A stretch of DNA of 64,000 nt from Verrucomicrobia subdivision 3 bacterium UBA693 (GTDB lineage Bacteria > Verrucomicrobiota > Verrucomicrobiia > Limisphaerales > UBA8199), in contig DBMR01000103.1 of NCBI GenBank assembly GCA_002298785.1, forward strand, positions 1 to 64,000, read 5' to 3'. The first letter of the stretch is position 1. Every line of letters starts with the position of its first letter. Below are positions 39,546 through 48,218 of this stretch, in pieces. The translations under genes and the position numbers were made by a program. The notes beneath the pieces are model-generated. The model saw only the letters and a program-made list of their open reading frames with translations, was not told the DNA's origin and made no database searches.

Positions 39546-41254
39546 GCAAAACACTGCCTCGTCCACATTCCTCGATTGTGCTCGACGGCCCGCACCGCGC
39601 GCCGAGCCGGGCGATGCTGTATCCAGTCGGCTTCAAGACGGAAGACTTCACCAAACCCGTCATTGGCGTCGCCTCGACCTGGAGCATGGTCACCCCCTGC
39701 AACATGCACCTCGACCAACTCGCCCGCGCCGCGGAGGCCGGCGCGAACACCGCGGGCGGCAAGGCGATTGTCTTCAACACCATTACCATCTCCGACGGCA
39801 TTTCGATGGGCACGGAGGGAATGAAGTATTCGCTGGTGTCCCGCGAGGTTATCGCTGACTCCATCGAAACCGTCGCCGGCTGCCAGGGCATGGACGGCCT
39901 GGTCGCGCTCGGCGGTTGCGACAAGAACATGCCAGGCTGCCTCATCGCCATCGCGCGGCTAAACCGCCCCGCGGTCTTTGTCTATGGCGGCACGATTCTC
40001 CCCGGCTGCCTGACCGGTTCAGATCGCAAGCTCGACATTGTCTCCGTCTTCGAAGCGGTCGGCGCGCACGCCGCCGGCCGGATGACCGACCGCGAGTTGC
40101 AGGTGGTCGAGGCCTGCTCGATTCCCGGCCCCGGCTCGTGCGGCGGCATGTACACCGCCAACACCATGGCCAGCGCGATCGAGGCCCTGGGCTTGAGCCT
40201 GCCGGACAGCTCGGCGCAAAATGCCGTTTCGCCCGCAAAACTCGAGGACGCCCGGCGCGCCGGTGAAGCGGTGCTAAACCTGCTGCGCCTCGGCCTGAAG
40301 CCGCGCGACCTGATGACACGCCGCGCGTTTGAGAACGCCATCACGGTCGTCATTGCCTTGGGCGGTTCGACAAACGCCGTGTTGCACCTGCTCGCTATCG
40401 CTCACGCCGCCGGTGTGCGCCTTACGCTGGACGATTTCACGCGCCTCGGACGTCGCGTGCCGGTGCTGGCCGACCTCAAGCCCAGCGGCAAGCATTTGAT
40501 GAGCGAACTCATCGCCATCGGCGGCATCCGCCCGCTCATGCGCACGCTGCTCGAGGCCGGCCTCCTGCATGGCGATTGCCGCACCGTCACCGGCCGGACG
40601 CTTGCCGCAGACCTCGCCGACGCGCCGGCTTATCCCGAGTGGCAAACGATTATCCGGCCGCTGGCCAATCCCATCAAACGCGACAGCCACCTCGTCATCC
40701 TGCGCGGCAACCTCGCACCCGAAGGCGCGGTCGCCAAGATCAGCGGCAAGGAAGGCCTGAGCTTCGCCGGACGCGCGCGGGTTTTTGACTCGGAAGAGCG
40801 CGCGATGAAGGCAATTCTCGCTGGACGCATTCGCAAGGGTGACGTGGTGGTCATCCGTTACGAAGGTCCGCGCGGCGGGCCGGGCATGCGCGAAATGCTC
40901 GGGCCGACCTCCGCCATCATGGGCCAGGGCCTCGGCAGCGACGTGGCGCTCATCACCGACGGGCGTTTCTCCGGCGGCACGCACGGCTTCGTGGTCGGCC
41001 ACATCACGCCCGAGGCTTTCAACGGCGGCCCGCTTGCTCTGGTGAAGAACGGCGACCGCATCGTCATCGCCGCCTTGAAGCGCACGCTGACGCTCGATGT
41101 GCCGGCAAAAGAACTGGCGGCACGCCGGAAAGCGTGGCGTCAACCGAAGCCGCGTTGCACCCGCGGCGTGCTCGCCAAGTACGCTCACTCCGTCACGTCC
41201 GCATCGCTTGGCGCGGTCACGGACGCCCACCTGGAACATAGAATTTTAGCATGA
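39542..41254 (+). CDS. ilvD: Dihydroxy-acid dehydratase
   Basis: A 570-residue enzyme of branched-chain amino acid and pantothenate synthesis that dehydrates dihydroxyacids to 2-keto acids. The iron-sulfur cysteines lie in VTPCNMHLD, GGCDKNMPGC and GPGSCGGMYTANTM, and the C-terminal GRFSGGTHGFVVGHITPEA is the signature 2 region. Length is normal. It is embedded between purK and purE with four-base overlaps on both sides, so it is translated as part of a purine operon. Sugar-acid dehydratases of the same superfamily are less likely given the close match to the IlvD signatures. Confidence 0.93.
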   Translation: MSKTLPRPHSSIVLDGPHRAPSRAMLYPVGFKTEDFTKPVIGVASTWSMVTPCNMHLDQLARAAEAGANTAGGKAIVFNTITISDGISMGTEGMKYSLVSREVIADSIETVAGCQGMDGLVALGGCDKNMPGCLIAIARLNRPAVFVYGGTILPGCLTGSDRKLDIVSVFEAVGAHAAGRMTDRELQVVEACSIPGPGSCGGMYTANTMASAIEALGLSLPDSSAQNAVSPAKLEDARRAGEAVLNLLRLGLKPRDLMTRRAFENAITVVIALGGSTNAVLHLLAIAHAAGVRLTLDDFTRLGRRVPVLADLKPSGKHLMSELIAIGGIRPLMRTLLEAGLLHGDCRTVTGRTLAADLADAPAYPEWQTIIRPLANPIKRDSHLVILRGNLAPEGAVAKISGKEGLSFAGRARVFDSEERAMKAILAGRIRKGDVVVIRYEGPRGGPGMREMLGPTSAIMGQGLGSDVALITDGRFSGGTHGFVVGHITPEAFNGGPLALVKNGDRIVIAALKRTLTLDVPAKELAARRKAWRQPKPRCTRGVLAKYAHSVTSASLGAVTDAHLEHRILA

Positions 41255-41763
41255 CTCGGAAACTTCCTACCAAGCCGCTCGTCGGCATCATCATGGGCAG
41301 CGACTCGGACTGGCCCACCCTCAAACCAGCCGCTGACGTGTGCGTCGAATTCAATATCCCTTACGAAGTGCGCGTCGTCTCGGCGCATCGCACGCCCGAC
41401 GATATGGCGCGTTACGCGAAGACCGCCGAGAAATGCGGTCTGCGTGTTATCATCGCGGGAGCAGGAGGCGCCGCACATCTGCCCGGCATGGTAGCGAGCC
41501 ACACGCCATTGCCGGTAGTCGGCGTGCCCGTCGAGAGCAAGGCCCTCAAGGGCCTCGACTCTTTGCTTTCCATCGTTCAAATGCCAGGCGGGGTTCCCGT
41601 CGCCACGGTGGCCATTGGCGGGGGGCGAAACGCGGGGCTGTTGGCGGTGAAGATTCTCGCCGCCAGCGATGCCGCCCTGCGCGGGCGAGTCCGGCAATTC
41701 ATGAACTCTCTGGCCGCCGAATCACGCCGGCGCGGCTCCAAATTAGCCGCGAGCCTCGCGTAG
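41251..41763 (+). CDS. purE: N5-CAIR mutase (class I PurE)
   Basis: A 170-residue class I PurE: GIIMGSDSDWPT (phosphate loop), SAHRTPD with the catalytic histidine, GAGGAAHLPGM, and VQMPGGVPVATVAIGGGRNAGLLA. It rearranges N5-CAIR, made by PurK, to CAIR. The class I type is confirmed by the presence of purK in the same operon. Overlaps ilvD by four bases. Confidence 0.95.
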   Translation: MTRKLPTKPLVGIIMGSDSDWPTLKPAADVCVEFNIPYEVRVVSAHRTPDDMARYAKTAEKCGLRVIIAGAGGAAHLPGMVASHTPLPVVGVPVESKALKGLDSLLSIVQMPGGVPVATVAIGGGRNAGLLAVKILAASDAALRGRVRQFMNSLAAESRRRGSKLAASLA

Positions 41764-41879
41764 GGCCCGGCCACCACGCCTGCACTGGCTTCAATTCCTG
41801 CGCCCCATCAACTGTCGGGCCGGTTCATTGGGGGAGCTCCGCATTCCCAACTCAAGGACCTGCGCGATTACTCCCTTTA

Positions 41880-42461
41880 TCAGGCGCTCCCGTGCAGCAC
41901 CTCCACGCGCCGATCAGGGAAAAAGTAAATCACGGCTGGCGCCGCGATCAGCACGAGAGCCAATGGAACCAGCACCCACGACAGGGGGATGGCGGCGAGG
42001 TAAAAACCCAACGCAATCAGGTTCTTAATCCCCATCCGTCGGTGCAACTCACAAAGCTCCAGCTCATTCCGGTGTTGGCACGCAATGCTTTGGCGCAAGA
42101 GGTAGAAAGCTGCGCTGCAAGCCATAGCCACTCCTCCGTACAGTCCGACCGCGAGTGGAGTGGCGTGATTCTCGCCAAGGTACGCCGTCACCCACGGCAT
42201 CAGCGAAAGCCAGAACAGCAGGTGGAGATTAGCCCACAGAATTTTACCGTCCACCTTTCGTGCCAGATGGATCAGGTGGTGATGGTTGACCCAGTAAATT
42301 GCCACGATGACAAAACTGAGCAGGTAACTAAGGAAGATAGGTGCCAGCCTGGCAAGAGCTGCGAGGTCTGAATCATGCGGTGCCTTCAGCTCCAATACCA
42401 TGATCGTGATGATAATGGCGATGACACCATCACTGAAGGCTTCCAGTCGGGTGGGTTTCAC
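41880..42461 (-). CDS. TMEM175-like potassium channel (DUF1211)
   Basis: About 193 residues from the GTG at 42461. The first helix has the family motif RLEAFSDGVIAIIITIMVLEL, where the Ile/Leu gate and FSD motif of TMEM175 channels lie. Six membrane helices are apparent, including AIYWVNHHHLIHLARKVDG and LHLLFWLSLMPW. Bacterial members form tetrameric K+-permeable channels. It starts 13 bases after the F420-reductase-like gene on the same strand and may be the last gene of that operon. An upstream extension of the frame to 42662 runs into the previous gene and is not believable. Confidence 0.83.
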   Translation of the reverse strand: MKPTRLEAFSDGVIAIIITIMVLELKAPHDSDLAALARLAPIFLSYLLSFVIVAIYWVNHHHLIHLARKVDGKILWANLHLLFWLSLMPWVTAYLGENHATPLAVGLYGGVAMACSAAFYLLRQSIACQHRNELELCELHRRMGIKNLIALGFYLAAIPLSWVLVPLALVLIAAPAVIYFFPDRRVEVLHGSA

Positions 42462-42474
42462 GTGAGCTGGTTTG

Positions 42475-43107
42475 TCAACGGCGGAGCAGCTTGAAGGCAA
42501 AGTCGCGTCCGAAGCCACGCCGGAACGCGAGATGCACCCAGAGCATCGCCACTGGCTCAAGCAGCCGGGCAATCTCGAGCCGGCCGGCATCCACCATCTC
42601 GAAGCCGAGGTCTTCGCCGAGCTTCGACACCATGCCCTTGGCGGCCTCATCATCCCCAGCAAGGAACATCACGGTCCGGTCGGAGCCGAACTTAGGGTTG
42701 GTCATGTTCTCTGCGCCGGTGGAATTGAAGCACTTCACCACTCGCGCCCCCTTGGCCCACTGCGCCACCTGTTCGGCACCGGAGGTGTCGAGGCCAACGC
42801 TCAAGCCGCTGAGATCGGCCTTCAATGGATTGGTGCAATCTACAACGATTTTTCCTGCCAGATGGCCGGCGCTTTCAATGGCTGTCTGCGTCCCGTTCCA
42901 CGGCGTGGTCAGCACGATAACTTCCCCAAACGATGCGGCTTCGGCAACGCTGCCCGCGCTGGCGCGGGCGCCGATATTCTGCAGCAGTGCAACCAGTTCC
43001 GGCTTGGCCGTGTTGCGTACACCGAATTTGATGTCGTGTCCGGCTGCCGCCCAGCGTTTACCAAGGGCGCTGCCGACGTTTCCTGATCCAATGATTCCGA
43101 TCTTCAT
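42475..43107 (-). CDS. F420-dependent NADP reductase-like Rossmann protein
   Basis: A 210-residue protein from the ATG at 43107 (MKIGIIGSGNVGSALGKRWAAAGH). The fold matches the NADP oxidoreductase, coenzyme F420-dependent family (KVVDCTNPLK-like segment IVVDCTNPLKADL, VVKCFNSTGAENM, FLAGDDEAAK). Many members in non-F420 organisms use NADPH with other partners, so F420 use cannot be claimed. It lies in a minus-strand operon with an SDR and a DJ-1/PfpI protein, with a LysR regulator transcribed divergently; a response to reactive carbonyls or oxidants is likely (inference). Confidence 0.8.
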   Translation of the reverse strand: MKIGIIGSGNVGSALGKRWAAAGHDIKFGVRNTAKPELVALLQNIGARASAGSVAEAASFGEVIVLTTPWNGTQTAIESAGHLAGKIVVDCTNPLKADLSGLSVGLDTSGAEQVAQWAKGARVVKCFNSTGAENMTNPKFGSDRTVMFLAGDDEAAKGMVSKLGEDLGFEMVDAGRLEIARLLEPVAMLWVHLAFRRGFGRDFAFKLLRR

Positions 43108-43151
43108 ATTATCTCTTCTCGATTGATGTTTTGTGAACTGAATCGCCCCGA

Positions 43152-43883
43152 CTACCAACGCAACGGTTTTCCGTCGCGGAAAAAGCCGCCGGTTGGGCCA
43201 TCATCAGGCAGTGTTGCGGCCCAGACCACACTCCCCGCACCCTCGGCGACAGGTCGTGCGCCTTGCTCTGCTGCGCCGGGATAGGTCGCAGTCCAACCGG
43301 GGCAGACGGCATTCACCAGAATTTTGCTGCCGCGCAATTCAGCCGCCAGTTTGACCGTCAACGCCGTGAGCGCCGCCTTGGAGACCGCGTAGGCCGGTGC
43401 CGCCCCGCCCATGAGTTGCAGACCGAACCCGCCCTCTCCCTCAAACGCTCCCACCTGGCTCGAAACGTTCACAATGCGCCCATGCTCGCTCTGACGCAGC
43501 AATGGCAACATCCCCTGAGTGACGCGCCACGCTCCAATCAAGTTCATCTCCAAAGTCGCGCGCACGTAATCCATGGGTACGGTGCTTGCCTGATTGGCTA
43601 TATCGAAATTGCCACCCGCATTGTTGACCAGCGCGTCCAGCCGCCCGAATTTCGACTCAATCCAACGGACTGCGGCTGCCACCGATTTATCGTCCGACAC
43701 GTCGAGCGCCACGCTATGAACCGTGCCGCCTGGCTGTGACAGTTCCGCAGCCGCAGCGGCTGCTTTGGCGAGGCCGCGTGCGCTGAGCAACACCACACTG
43801 CCACGATTGGCCAACTGCCGACAGACTTCCAAACCGATGCCACGATTGGCACCGGTCACTAAGGCGATTAATCTATTCTCCAT
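43152..43883 (-). CDS. Carbonyl-reductase-like short-chain dehydrogenase
   Basis: A 243-residue classical SDR: ALVTGANRGIGLEV cofactor loop, NNAG, VNVSSQVGAFEG with the catalytic serine and PAYAVSKAALT with Tyr and Lys. The longer loop before the tyrosine (GEGGFGLQLMGGAAPAY) and the C-terminal WAATLPDDGPTGGFFRDGKPL are like eukaryote-type carbonyl reductases. It probably reduces reactive carbonyls with NADPH. It is placed 25 bases after the DJ-1/PfpI gene and 44 bases before the F420-reductase-like gene. Confidence 0.85.
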   Translation of the reverse strand: MENRLIALVTGANRGIGLEVCRQLANRGSVVLLSARGLAKAAAAAAELSQPGGTVHSVALDVSDDKSVAAAVRWIESKFGRLDALVNNAGGNFDIANQASTVPMDYVRATLEMNLIGAWRVTQGMLPLLRQSEHGRIVNVSSQVGAFEGEGGFGLQLMGGAAPAYAVSKAALTALTVKLAAELRGSKILVNAVCPGWTATYPGAAEQGARPVAEGAGSVVWAATLPDDGPTGGFFRDGKPLRW

Positions 43884-43908
43884 CGTATTCTATCGTTAAG
43901 CAACTTGC

Positions 43909-44622
43909 CTATGTCTGCAACGCCTGCAACACGAGTTTAGCGACCTCATGACCGGAGTGCTGCTGCTGGCCGGTAATGAGGTTTCCGTCGCACACGGCGA
44001 ATGGCTGGAAAGCAGGCGCGGTTACGAAGTTCGCGCCAAGCTTGCGGGCTTCGTCCTCGATACGGAACGGCATCACCTTCTGCCCCACGACTTTGTCGGC
44101 GAAGTCTTCCTCACTGTTGGCAAACCCGGTCATCTTCTTCCCACGGATCAGCGGCGTGCCGTCTGCACTGTTCAGGTCGAGCAGCAGGCATGTCCCGTGG
44201 CATAAGGCAGCGCTGGGCTTCCCGCTGGAATAGAATGCCAGAAAAAGCTCCTGCAAGGGTTGATGGTTGCGGAAACTGAACATTGGCGACTGCCCGCCCG
44301 CGACGATGATGGCATCGAAGTTCTCCGGGTTCACTGCATTGATCCCCGGCGTGTTTTCAAGGAGCCTGACGAACTCCGGTTTGTTCAGATACCAGAGCGA
44401 GAGGGTGTCGTCCTTGGAATAGCCCGAGGCGTCACGCGGGTCGCTGTAGCTGTCGAGTTCCACCTTCCCCCCGTTCGGGCTGGCGATAGTCACCTGATAC
44501 CCGGCTTTGGTAAGGGTGTCGTAGGGGTGAATTAACTCCGAGGCCCAGAAGCCAACCGGCCAGCCCAGCGTCGTGGATACCGCCGGGTTGGCCACAATCA
44601 TAAGTACCCGTTTCGATTTCAT
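43909..44622 (-). CDS. DJ-1/PfpI family protein (Hsp31-like)
   Basis: A 237-residue class I glutamine-amidotransferase-like protein. The nucleophile elbow is ALCHGTCLLL (Cys and His adjacent), preceded by IIVAGGQSPM and an early SELIHPYDTLTKAGYQVTIASPNGG segment, with FVTAPAFQPFAVCDGNLITGQQQHSG near the end. Members act as glyoxalase III, protein or nucleotide deglycase, or redox chaperone. First gene of the minus-strand operon; the divergent LysR gene begins 73 bases away. Confidence 0.87.
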   Translation of the reverse strand: MKSKRVLMIVANPAVSTTLGWPVGFWASELIHPYDTLTKAGYQVTIASPNGGKVELDSYSDPRDASGYSKDDTLSLWYLNKPEFVRLLENTPGINAVNPENFDAIIVAGGQSPMFSFRNHQPLQELFLAFYSSGKPSAALCHGTCLLLDLNSADGTPLIRGKKMTGFANSEEDFADKVVGQKVMPFRIEDEARKLGANFVTAPAFQPFAVCDGNLITGQQQHSGHEVAKLVLQALQT

Positions 44623-44695
44623 GCACCAAGAGTATGCGCACAGAAGTCATCTCCAAAATCGAACGTTCTGATTGCCACCATCGCGTTTCCCTATC

Positions 44696-45586
44696 ATGCT
44701 CTGCCCGGTGACACCTGAACTACGCTGGCTCCGTTCGTTCCTCGCCGTCGCCGAGGAACAACACTTTTCACGCGCTGCCCGCCGGTTGAACCTCGCGCAG
44801 CCTGCGCTCACGGCGCACATCCAGCAACTGGAGGCAGCGCTGGGTTCGATGCTCTTTGAACGAAGCAACCGCATGAGCGGGCTCACCCCGGCCGGACGCG
44901 CCCTGTTGCCCGAAGCCGAAGCGATCGTGAACCGGGCAGATGGACTGCAGCGCAAAGTGCGTGAAGTGGCGCATGGGGAGACGGGACTTCTTCGGTTGGG
45001 CCTCATTCCGCCTGCGGCGACGAGCGCGGTGGCGGATTCGCTCCGCCGATTGAGCCGCGAACTGCCCGGCGTGGAGGTTCAAGTGCAGCAAGGCTATCAG
45101 GATCGCCTGGAACACAAGCTCCTGGATGGCGATCTCGACCTAATGCTTGGGCGGACCCCGGAAAGCAAAGCCCTGGCCCACCGCAGGCTGGCAGTGGAGC
45201 AACAGGGCGTCTTGTTGCGGGCCGACGATCCCCTGACCAAAAACGAAGTCGTTCCGCTTGGCGCACTCGATGGTTTGCGTTTGGTTCTTCTTCGGGACAA
45301 CCCGCATTTCGGACGGAACTTCCTCGAACTGGCCGCGAAACACGGCGTGAATCTTACGGCGCTGCACGCGGCTGAGGATTTTCCTTCCATGCACTGGATG
45401 GTACGGGCCGGGTTTGGAGTCGCCCCTTGCAGCCTGTTGCTGGCCGACGCACTGCCCGGCGGGCTGGTAGGCAAGCTGGTTCGCCCATCGCTGCCCAAAC
45501 TGGAAATTCATGTGCTCTGGCGAGGGCGCGTGCCTGCCCCACCCGCTGCCAGGTGGCTGAGGATGCTTGGGGAGCCTTTTGCCTGA
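44696..45586 (+). CDS. LysR-family regulator of the DJ-1/SDR operon
   Basis: A 296-residue LysR-type regulator from the ATG at 44696. The N-terminal winged helix reads LRWLRSFLAVAEEQHFSRAARRLNLAQPALTAHIQQLE, and the effector domain follows from about residue 95 (LLRLGLIPPAATSAVADSLRR). It is divergent from the DJ-1/SDR/reductase operon with a 73-base shared control region, the standard layout for a LysR regulator and its target. The inducer may be an electrophile or oxidant, judged only from the target genes. Confidence 0.87.
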   Translation: MLCPVTPELRWLRSFLAVAEEQHFSRAARRLNLAQPALTAHIQQLEAALGSMLFERSNRMSGLTPAGRALLPEAEAIVNRADGLQRKVREVAHGETGLLRLGLIPPAATSAVADSLRRLSRELPGVEVQVQQGYQDRLEHKLLDGDLDLMLGRTPESKALAHRRLAVEQQGVLLRADDPLTKNEVVPLGALDGLRLVLLRDNPHFGRNFLELAAKHGVNLTALHAAEDFPSMHWMVRAGFGVAPCSLLLADALPGGLVGKLVRPSLPKLEIHVLWRGRVPAPPAARWLRMLGEPFA

Positions 45587-45626
45587 GCGCCACAGGCAAG
45601 CAAGCCCCACCGCGCCTGCGCCGGCG

Positions 45627-46505
45627 TCATTTTCTACGCTCAATCAACTGTCGGACCAGTTCATTGGGGAAGCGCCGACTGGGGGTAATGGCGTAAAATC
45701 CCTTTTTGATCTGAGGCAGCCGGTGGCGTTCGACCAGCACCCCCTCACGCAGCTCATCGCGCACCACCACAGGCGGCACCAGCGTAAGTGCGTCCGATGC
45801 CCGTGCCATCAACCGCAACATGGCCATGTCATCCACCTCGGCGGCGATGACGGGTTGTATGCCAGCCTGTTCCAGGACCAGATCGAAGGCCACCCGCATG
45901 TCACTATCCAAACCAGGCAGGATCACTGGCGTTTCCCGCAAATCGTCCGGAAATCGAAACGGCCGCCGCACCTTCATCGGCCGGCCCACCAAGCTGACCG
46001 GCTCCTCGCCCAGGAGATGGCTATGCCAGCCGGTGTGGGCCTCCCGTTTCACAGGAAGGTTGGAAAGGACGACATCAATAGCATGGGCTTCGAGCTGAGC
46101 CAGTAACTCGCGCAGGCTGCCCGACCGGACCACGACCTGCAGGTCGGACTGGTTCAGAAACGGCCTGAGGAGCTCGATCTGGAAGTTACGCGACAATGTC
46201 GCCACCGCGCCCACGGACAGCACCTTGGGCCGCACGGGAGAATGGCGATCCAGCATGGCCATCATCTCCTCGCCGGTGCGAAAAATGGATTCGGCGTAAT
46301 CCAGGACCAACCGGCCGGAGGCGGTCAGCTTGAGGCGGTTGTTCTCCCGCTGGAACAGCTCGTGCCCAAGACTCTCCTCCAGCCGCCGCAACTGGATGCT
46401 CAGCGCCGACTGAGAGATTCGCAAGCGCGAGGCCGCGCGAGTCAGGTTGCCCTCGTTGGCCACCGCCCGGAAATATCGCAAGTGGTGATAGTTCAGAAAC
46501 GACAT
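45627..46505 (-). CDS. NhaR-like LysR regulator divergent from dabBA
   Basis: A 292-residue LysR-type regulator. It starts MSFLNYHHLRYFRAVANEGNLTRAASRLRISQSALSIQLRRLE, where NYHHLRYF is typical of the NhaR branch. The effector domain begins near residue 90. It is transcribed away from dabB, with an 84-base shared control region carrying an inverted repeat, so it probably controls the inorganic-carbon uptake pair, perhaps in response to CO2/bicarbonate, pH or sodium. I chose the ATG at 46505 because the frame extension to 46541 precedes the conserved start. Confidence 0.87.
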   Translation of the reverse strand: MSFLNYHHLRYFRAVANEGNLTRAASRLRISQSALSIQLRRLEESLGHELFQRENNRLKLTASGRLVLDYAESIFRTGEEMMAMLDRHSPVRPKVLSVGAVATLSRNFQIELLRPFLNQSDLQVVVRSGSLRELLAQLEAHAIDVVLSNLPVKREAHTGWHSHLLGEEPVSLVGRPMKVRRPFRFPDDLRETPVILPGLDSDMRVAFDLVLEQAGIQPVIAAEVDDMAMLRLMARASDALTLVPPVVVRDELREGVLVERHRLPQIKKGFYAITPSRRFPNELVRQLIERRK

Positions 46506-46511
46506 GGTAAT

Positions 46512-46536
46512 ACATTTACAAAAGCGAACGAAATGT
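46512..46536. promoter_or_regulatory. Inverted repeat in the lysR-dabB control region
   Basis: ACATTT at 46512-46517 and AAATGT at 46531-46536 form a perfect 6-base inverted repeat separated by 13 bases. This encloses the T-N11-A layout favoured by LysR-type regulators. It lies directly before the start of the NhaR-like gene and about 55 bases before dabB. Confidence 0.5.
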
Positions 46537-46589
46537 CTCAAACAATATATTGGATGAAATTCGCCGCCGCGGGGTAGGTTGAGCCCGTG

Positions 46590-48218
46590 ATGAATTTAGC
46601 GCCGACAAACGACACTCTGACTTACCTGGCTGCCGGGCTGGCCGCTGCCGGGCCGCTGGCCCTGCTGCTCTTTGGCTGTCTGCCGTCCACCTGGATGAAC
46701 CGGCACGCGCACCAAACCGCCCGGGCCGGCGCCGCACTGGCCTTCGCGGCCTTCGGGCTGGCATTTGGCGCCGCCGTGGCCCTGGCGTTTGGCGGCCCGG
46801 CAGACATCGCGTGGAGGCTGGCAGGGCCGGTGGAACTGGGAATTCTCTTCGACACCTTGTCGGCGATCGTGCTGGTGCTGGTCGCCTTTCTCCTGGCAGT
46901 GGTGACACGCTTCTCGATCCATTACATGGCCGGCGACCCGGAGCAGGGACGCTTCACCAAATGGCTCTGCCTGACGGGCGGGTCAGTGCTCGCCCTGGTG
47001 ATCTCAGGGAACCTGCTGCAATTTGTGCTGGCCTGGGTCGCCACAAGCCTGTCACTGCACAAGCTGCTGGTGTTTTACCCGCACCGACCGGGAGCGCTTC
47101 TGGCCGCGCGAAAGAAATTCCTCATCAGTCGGCTGGGCGATCTTGGCTTGCTGACGGTCTTAGCGCTCGTGTATGGCGAATTTCATACCTGGCGGTTTTC
47201 CGAATTATTCGCCGCCGCCGGGCAACTGCGCGACGCGCACGGTGCCGACATGGAATCGAGCATCGGCCTGGTTGCCGTCCTACTGGTGGCGGCGGCCATG
47301 ATGAAGTCGGCCCAGTTCCCCTTCCACAGCTGGCTCCCGGACACGATGGAGACGCCCACGCCCGTGTCAGCGCTTATGCACGCGGGTATCATCAACGCGG
47401 GCGGTTTTTTGATCATCCGCCTTAGTCCGCTGGTCACTTTGTCGCCCGGGGCCATGTCCACGCTCGCTCTGTTCGGCGCATTTACCGCGCTGTTTGCCTC
47501 TGTGGTGATGCTCACGCACGCGAGCGTGAAGCGGTCGCTGGCGTTTTCCACCGTAGCGCAGATGGGCTTCATGATGCTGGAATGTGGCCTGGGCGCGTTT
47601 TCACTGGCGGTGCTGCATCTGGTGGCGCACTCACTCTACAAGGCCCACGCCTTCCTGACCTCCGGCAGCATTGTCAACATGGCGAAATCCGCCTGGATTC
47701 CGACCGGTCGCCCCCGGGCGCACCCACTGACTCTCGGGGCCTGCTTCGCAGTGGCGATTCTCCTGGCAGTTGGACTCGGCCGGCTCTTTGGTGTGGGGTT
47801 CACCCAGAATCCCGGTCTGTTGGTGCTCGGTTGTGCCTTCACGATGGCCGTGGCCTATGCGCTGTGGAATTTCTGGTGCCACACGCTGAACCTTAAACTA
47901 GCAGCGCTCGGTGCGGCATTGGGCGTAGCCACGGTGAGCACCTACTACTCGCTGCACGAAATCTTCACCCGTCTGTTGGGCGAACCGGCGTGGACCAACT
48001 CGCAATTGCTGTCGTGGCCCGGCGCGGTGCTGATTGGCACACTGCTGGCGCTGTTCCTCCTGGTGCTCGTGATTCAAACCGGGTTGCCCCAATGGTCAAA
48101 CCGACCCTGGCTGCAAGCGGTTTACGTTCATGCCCGCAATGGTTTCTACTTCAACACCTTAGCCAACCGCTGCGTTGCCGCCCTTTGGCCCGTTAGCCAG
48201 CAATCTTCCCAGAAATGA
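46590..48218 (+). CDS. dabB: Inorganic carbon transporter subunit DabB
   Basis: A 542-residue proton-channel-like protein of the NuoL/MrpA family with about 14 helices. The conserved parts are GDPEQGRFTKWLCLTGGSVLALVISGNLLQFVLAWV, KKFLISRLGDLGLL, FPFHSWLPDTMETPTPVSALMHAGIINAGGFLI and SLYKAHAFLTSGS. There is no NADH dehydrogenase operon around it. The next gene is dabA, which defines this as the membrane half of the Dab system; proton flow through DabB is thought to drive CO2 hydration in DabA. The start is ATG at 46590, with GTG directly before it. Confidence 0.92.
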   Translation: MNLAPTNDTLTYLAAGLAAAGPLALLLFGCLPSTWMNRHAHQTARAGAALAFAAFGLAFGAAVALAFGGPADIAWRLAGPVELGILFDTLSAIVLVLVAFLLAVVTRFSIHYMAGDPEQGRFTKWLCLTGGSVLALVISGNLLQFVLAWVATSLSLHKLLVFYPHRPGALLAARKKFLISRLGDLGLLTVLALVYGEFHTWRFSELFAAAGQLRDAHGADMESSIGLVAVLLVAAAMMKSAQFPFHSWLPDTMETPTPVSALMHAGIINAGGFLIIRLSPLVTLSPGAMSTLALFGAFTALFASVVMLTHASVKRSLAFSTVAQMGFMMLECGLGAFSLAVLHLVAHSLYKAHAFLTSGSIVNMAKSAWIPTGRPRAHPLTLGACFAVAILLAVGLGRLFGVGFTQNPGLLVLGCAFTMAVAYALWNFWCHTLNLKLAALGAALGVATVSTYYSLHEIFTRLLGEPAWTNSQLLSWPGAVLIGTLLALFLLVLVIQTGLPQWSNRPWLQAVYVHARNGFYFNTLANRCVAALWPVSQQSSQK

